From assembly GCF_002860125.1 (NCBI RefSeq), contig NZ_PGVA01000026.1:1-64000 (forward strand): a stretch of 64,000 bases of DNA, written 5' to 3'. Numbering within the stretch: the stretch's first letter is position 1; the number at the start of each line of letters is the position of its first letter. Below the pieces are notes generated by a model. That model was given only the letters and a program-made list of their open reading frames with translations, searched no databases and had not been told where the DNA came from. Of the stretch, positions 61,081 to 64,000 are shown piece after piece. Both the position numbers and the translations under genes were made by a program. This DNA is from Bacillus canaveralius. GTDB lineage: Bacteria; Bacillota; Bacilli; Bacillales; Cytobacillaceae.

Positions 61081-63411
61081 CTATTCCCCTTCACTTACTT
61101 TTTTGATTGCTTGTGCAAAATCGGCTTCATTCAGCTGAGCCGCTTTGTCTAAAAGCATTTCTCCTCCATAACTCGACATAAACCTGAGTGCCTGAAATTG
61201 AATGGCTTCATCAACAAGATTGGTTGCATATCGGCCATTCCCAAACGTGTCGGCATCTTTAAGAGAAGCACGTATAAACTGTCTGCCTTCTTCAGTTATT
61301 TGATATTGATAGGCCGCGGCATATATTTCAATGATTTCAAGTAATTCTTCTGTAGAATAATCGGGAAAATGAAAGAATTTCTTAAACCGTGAGCGGACGC
61401 CCGGATTGCTATCAAGCAGCCGTTCCATTTCGTTCGGATAGCCGGCTAAAATGACAACAAGATTTTCATTATGCTTTGTCATTTCATCAACTAGCGTATC
61501 GATCACTTCCCTGCCAAAATCACCATGGCCATTTCCGAGCAATGAATAAGCTTCATCAATAAACAGCACTCCCCCGAGAGCCTCCCGGATTTTCTTCTTA
61601 GTTTTTATAGCCGTTTGCCCGACATAGCCTGCAACTAAATCTGCCCTGCTTGCTACGACTAAATGACCCCGTTTCAACATTCCGCATTCTTTGAGCAACC
61701 GCGCATAAATTTTCGCCACAGTTGTTTTCCCGGTGCCCGGATTTCCGGTAAAAACGGCGTGGAGCTGGATTGTCACAACCGGCATGCCATGGTCTCTGCG
61801 GAGCTGCTGCATTTTAACAAATGAAATTAATGATTTCACGTCATTCTTGACTGTCGCTAAGCCGGTTAGCTGTTCCAATCGCTTGAGCGGTTTTTCTTCA
61901 AGCTCCCTCGCTCTTTCCGTGAAGTCTTCTTTTTCCAGAAGCGTATATATTAGAAAATCGTTGCGTTTTTCAGTTGAAGACCCTTTTTTAAAAATCGCAT
62001 CAAGAACGAGGTTGCGGATAGTTCTCGCATTTCCAAACGTATCGTCAACGCGCTCCCTGTCAATCCGTTCGCCGAGTGCTCTCTTCGCATCTTCTGTTAA
62101 GATAAAATCATTTTCATAAGCAAGCTTTTCGGCTATCTCAACCAATTCAGTTTCGTTGTAATCCTCCAGGTGAATATGATTGGAACTTGGAAAACGGCTT
62201 CTCAAACCAGGATTGGTATCGAGGAAATGTCTCATTTCTTCAGGGTAGCCTGCCAAAATGACCGCAAATCTGCCCTCATACTCGCTGCCGGTCATAAGTG
62301 AGACAAGAGTGTCGATCGCTGTTTGGCCATAATCGCTCCCCGATTGTGAGTCCCGCTTTAAGCTATAGGCTTCATCAATAAATAAAACTCCGCCAACTGC
62401 CCTTTCGACGATCGCTCTGACGTTTTCTTCAGTCTGGCCCACATAGGCACCGATCAGCTGGGATCGGTCTGCTTCAATGACTTCCTCTCCGGGCAGAACG
62501 CCAAGCTCATGGAAAATTTTTGCGAATAGACGCGCTAATGTTGTTTTTCCCGTACCCGGATTTCCCGTTAAGACAATATTAAGGTTCAACGCATCCTTTG
62601 TTTGGAATCCAAGCGCTTTGCGTTCTTTTTGGTACTTTAGAAACCGGTAGAGGTTGTTCACTCTTTCCTTTACCGATTCTAAACCAATCATCTCATTTAG
62701 TTCTTCTAGAGGGCTTATGTTTTTGCTGTTCGTTGCTTCTTCCGTAAACAGGCTAAGCCATTCCAGTTTTAATCGCTCAATCTCTTCAAGACTCGTTTTC
62801 AGATCCTCCACACGGGTCGATGTATAAAAAACACCACTTATCGAAGCCTCATATTCTTCGGCCGCCTTTAACAAGCGGGATGTATAGTCAATCACATCTT
62901 GCAAAATTTTTATTAAGTTCGCGTATACCGCTTCAATAGCCGTCTGGTTGAGATCGATTAAAGCTTTTTGCCATTTTTCGAGCTGCTGCAACTGTTCCTC
63001 TGCCTCTTCCAAAAAGACTCGGCAAATAGCAATATATTGGTCGGCAATTTTCTGTTTTGTCGTCCGGTTATCGGTTTCTCTAATCGTTGGAAAAACAAGG
63101 CGGCTCAAGAGGTCCCGGTTCTTTTTCCATTCAAACTGGGCAAGATACGAGGTTGCCCGTTCATTGGAGGGATGAAACTGAGCGGCTTTTTCCATCCATG
63201 CCAAAACAAGTGAATCCTGATGGCTTTTTCGGCTTCTTGATAGTGCTGCCAATGTATATAAAACCGACAATTCTGCCTGGTCCTTATCATCATTTAAATG
63301 CGAAATTGTTTTTAACAATTCGCCCTCATTCGAAATACAACCCGTTTCTTTTAGCTCTAGTTCCCAGTTAGTGATTTTATCTTGGTGATTTAGCTGTTTG
63401 TGCTGTTTCAC
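61081..63411 (-). CDS. Double-AAA+ ATPase (CbxX/SpoVK type)
   Basis: 776 residues. A helical/coiled N-terminal region (about 1-240, TPR-like) precedes two CbxX/CfqX-type AAA+ modules: Walker A GNPGTGKTT at 283-291 and again at 556-564, each followed by VGQT and GGVLFIDEAYSL (Walker B) and an AGYP sensor loop. Single-module relatives include SpoVK (mother-cell sporulation) and Rubisco activase CbxX. Both modules keep all ATPase residues, so both should be active. Placement beside tlp and yneP suggests a spore-related job; this is inference. Confidence 0.88.
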   Translation of the reverse strand: MKQHKQLNHQDKITNWELELKETGCISNEGELLKTISHLNDDKDQAELSVLYTLAALSRSRKSHQDSLVLAWMEKAAQFHPSNERATSYLAQFEWKKNRDLLSRLVFPTIRETDNRTTKQKIADQYIAICRVFLEEAEEQLQQLEKWQKALIDLNQTAIEAVYANLIKILQDVIDYTSRLLKAAEEYEASISGVFYTSTRVEDLKTSLEEIERLKLEWLSLFTEEATNSKNISPLEELNEMIGLESVKERVNNLYRFLKYQKERKALGFQTKDALNLNIVLTGNPGTGKTTLARLFAKIFHELGVLPGEEVIEADRSQLIGAYVGQTEENVRAIVERAVGGVLFIDEAYSLKRDSQSGSDYGQTAIDTLVSLMTGSEYEGRFAVILAGYPEEMRHFLDTNPGLRSRFPSSNHIHLEDYNETELVEIAEKLAYENDFILTEDAKRALGERIDRERVDDTFGNARTIRNLVLDAIFKKGSSTEKRNDFLIYTLLEKEDFTERARELEEKPLKRLEQLTGLATVKNDVKSLISFVKMQQLRRDHGMPVVTIQLHAVFTGNPGTGKTTVAKIYARLLKECGMLKRGHLVVASRADLVAGYVGQTAIKTKKKIREALGGVLFIDEAYSLLGNGHGDFGREVIDTLVDEMTKHNENLVVILAGYPNEMERLLDSNPGVRSRFKKFFHFPDYSTEELLEIIEIYAAAYQYQITEEGRQFIRASLKDADTFGNGRYATNLVDEAIQFQALRFMSSYGGEMLLDKAAQLNEADFAQAIKKVSEGE

Positions 63412-63469
63412 AATACCATCTCATTCTGTATGATCATTTTCTCTATCTTACCATAATTTAATGAGCAGC

Positions 63470-63497
63470 TAAAAAAGAACCGCCTTTTATAACAGGC
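63470..63497 (-). terminator. Possible terminator of tlp
   Basis: On the minus strand GCCT and AGGC arms (63482-63497) are followed by GGTTCTTTTTT. The stem is short. Confidence 0.45.
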
Positions 63498-63559
63498 TTT
63501 AAACGGGAAAGACCTGTCCCCGCTGGAACAGATCCTCCTTTAATCATTCCTTAAGTTTT

Positions 63560-63787
63560 CTATTGGTTTTGCTGCGCCTGTGCCTCATCCCTTACTTCTT
63601 GGCGCAAACCATCCAGGCTTTCACGGCGGCGTTCGTTCTTCGCTTCAACTTGGGCACGCGCTTCTGGTCCGGCAAAGTCAAGTGTCGCTTCAGCCTCTTC
63701 CATATTTTCAATCGTATTGACTATCATTTCTTGCAGTTTCTCGACATTATCACTGCGATCATCCGGTTTGGGTCTAATGTCAGCCAT
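63560..63787 (-). CDS. tlp: Small acid-soluble spore protein Tlp
   Basis: 75 residues, highly charged, with PKPDDRSDNVEKLQEMIVNT followed by IENMEEAEATLDF, the Tlp signature. Minor forespore-made SASP of unknown exact role. GGAGGAAAAC precedes the ATG. In B. subtilis tlp follows sspN, but no sspN-like frame is seen in the 170 bases upstream here. Expected to be sigma-G controlled; I did not identify the promoter with confidence. Confidence 0.9.
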   Translation of the reverse strand: MADIRPKPDDRSDNVEKLQEMIVNTIENMEEAEATLDFAGPEARAQVEAKNERRRESLDGLRQEVRDEAQAQQNQ

Positions 63788-63916
63788 TGTGTTTTCCTCC
63801 TTTGGATTAAGATGCTACACAAATAGTTTGTAACGAATTCGAGAGAAAAATTAAGGGAAAAAGAGGGGAATTCTTATTATCGGAGTTGTTTTGTTGCGAT
63901 CGAAACATTGATGAAA

Positions 63917-63950
63917 AAAGAAAACCTCCACCCTGATTGGGGCGGAGGTT
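63917..63950 (-). terminator. Terminator of the gene entering from the right
   Basis: AACCTCC (63923-63929) + CCC pairs with GGG + GGAGGTT (63944-63950). On the minus strand it is followed by TTCTTTTTT. Confidence 0.85.
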
Positions 63951-63963
63951 TGGGCGGTCAGTA

Positions 63964-64000
63964 TTAAAACCCAAGCCATTGCGAGACAATCCTGATAATG
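63964..64000 (-). CDS. 3' end of an unidentified gene (partial)
   Basis: The minus strand entering at the window edge reads IRIVSQWLGF and stops with TAA at 63964-63966, followed by a strong terminator. Too short to identify. Confidence 0.5.
   Translation of the reverse strand, partial: IIRIVSQWLGF

Overview
The window looks like a chromosomal piece from a spore-forming member of the Bacillaceae. It carries a Tlp small acid-soluble spore protein, sulfolactate (spore metabolite) genes, two GH18 cortex-lytic-like enzymes, a yneP/yneQ/yneR/plsY/parE/parC neighbourhood like that of Bacillus subtilis, AGGAGG-type ribosome binding sites, frequent GTG/TTG starts and a catabolite-repression (cre) box. 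No rRNA, tRNA or CRISPR array was seen. The exact genus cannot be told from sequence alone.

Layout. 0-0.7 kb: gene relics (a GNAT acetyltransferase tail beside an IS605-like end hairpin, and a truncated AbiEii-like nucleotidyltransferase). 1.4-7.1 kb: sulfur region, with cysH-cysP-sat-cysC (sulfate uptake and reduction) on the minus strand, divergent from comB-comA and a VOC protein (sulfolactate synthesis). 7.3-8.3 kb: decayed chemotaxis and response-regulator genes. 8.4-17.3 kb: MATE and MFS exporters, a PfpI/DJ-1 protein, a DUF1292 protein, a YitT-type membrane protein, a LysM-GH18 hydrolase and an unusual membrane-anchored di-heme cytochrome c. 18.7-24.2 kb: a tripartite tricarboxylate transporter (tctC-tctB-tctA) with its own two-component system. 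24.4-30.1 kb: an rsbR relic, a second MATE exporter and the polyphosphate pair ppx-ppk1.

30.4-40.8 kb is an accessory stretch of strongly mixed base composition. It has an AT-rich satD-satE pair preceded by three 29-bp-spaced palindromes. Then comes a GC-richer thiazole/oxazole-modified peptide (TOMM) cluster of the heterocycloanthracin/sonorensin type: an 84-residue precursor with 14 cysteines (11 at every third residue, mostly Cys-Phe-X), an E1-like/RRE partner, a YcaO cyclodehydratase and a SagB-type dehydrogenase. A candidate operator dyad lies upstream of the precursor and a leaky terminator sits between precursor and enzymes. AT-rich fragments follow.

40.8-64 kb is mostly core: an ACT-domain/PFL-family operon under a glycine riboswitch, a staygreen-family protein, parE-parC, a CoA-binding protein, an OpuC-like osmolyte ABC transporter, a second GH18 protein, a phospholipase-D-like protein, plsY, an orphan histidine kinase, a double-AAA+ ATPase and tlp. 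Inside this block at 59.1-59.4 kb is a HesB-like gene whose conserved cysteine codon is an in-frame TGA, followed by a SECIS-like hairpin and otherwise intact: a candidate selenoprotein that standard gene finding would miss.

The three observations I rank highest are the TGA-containing HesB-like gene, the Cys-Phe-X TOMM precursor with its local control elements, and the satDE pair with tandem palindromic operators. The glycine riboswitch in front of the ACT/PFL operon comes next.
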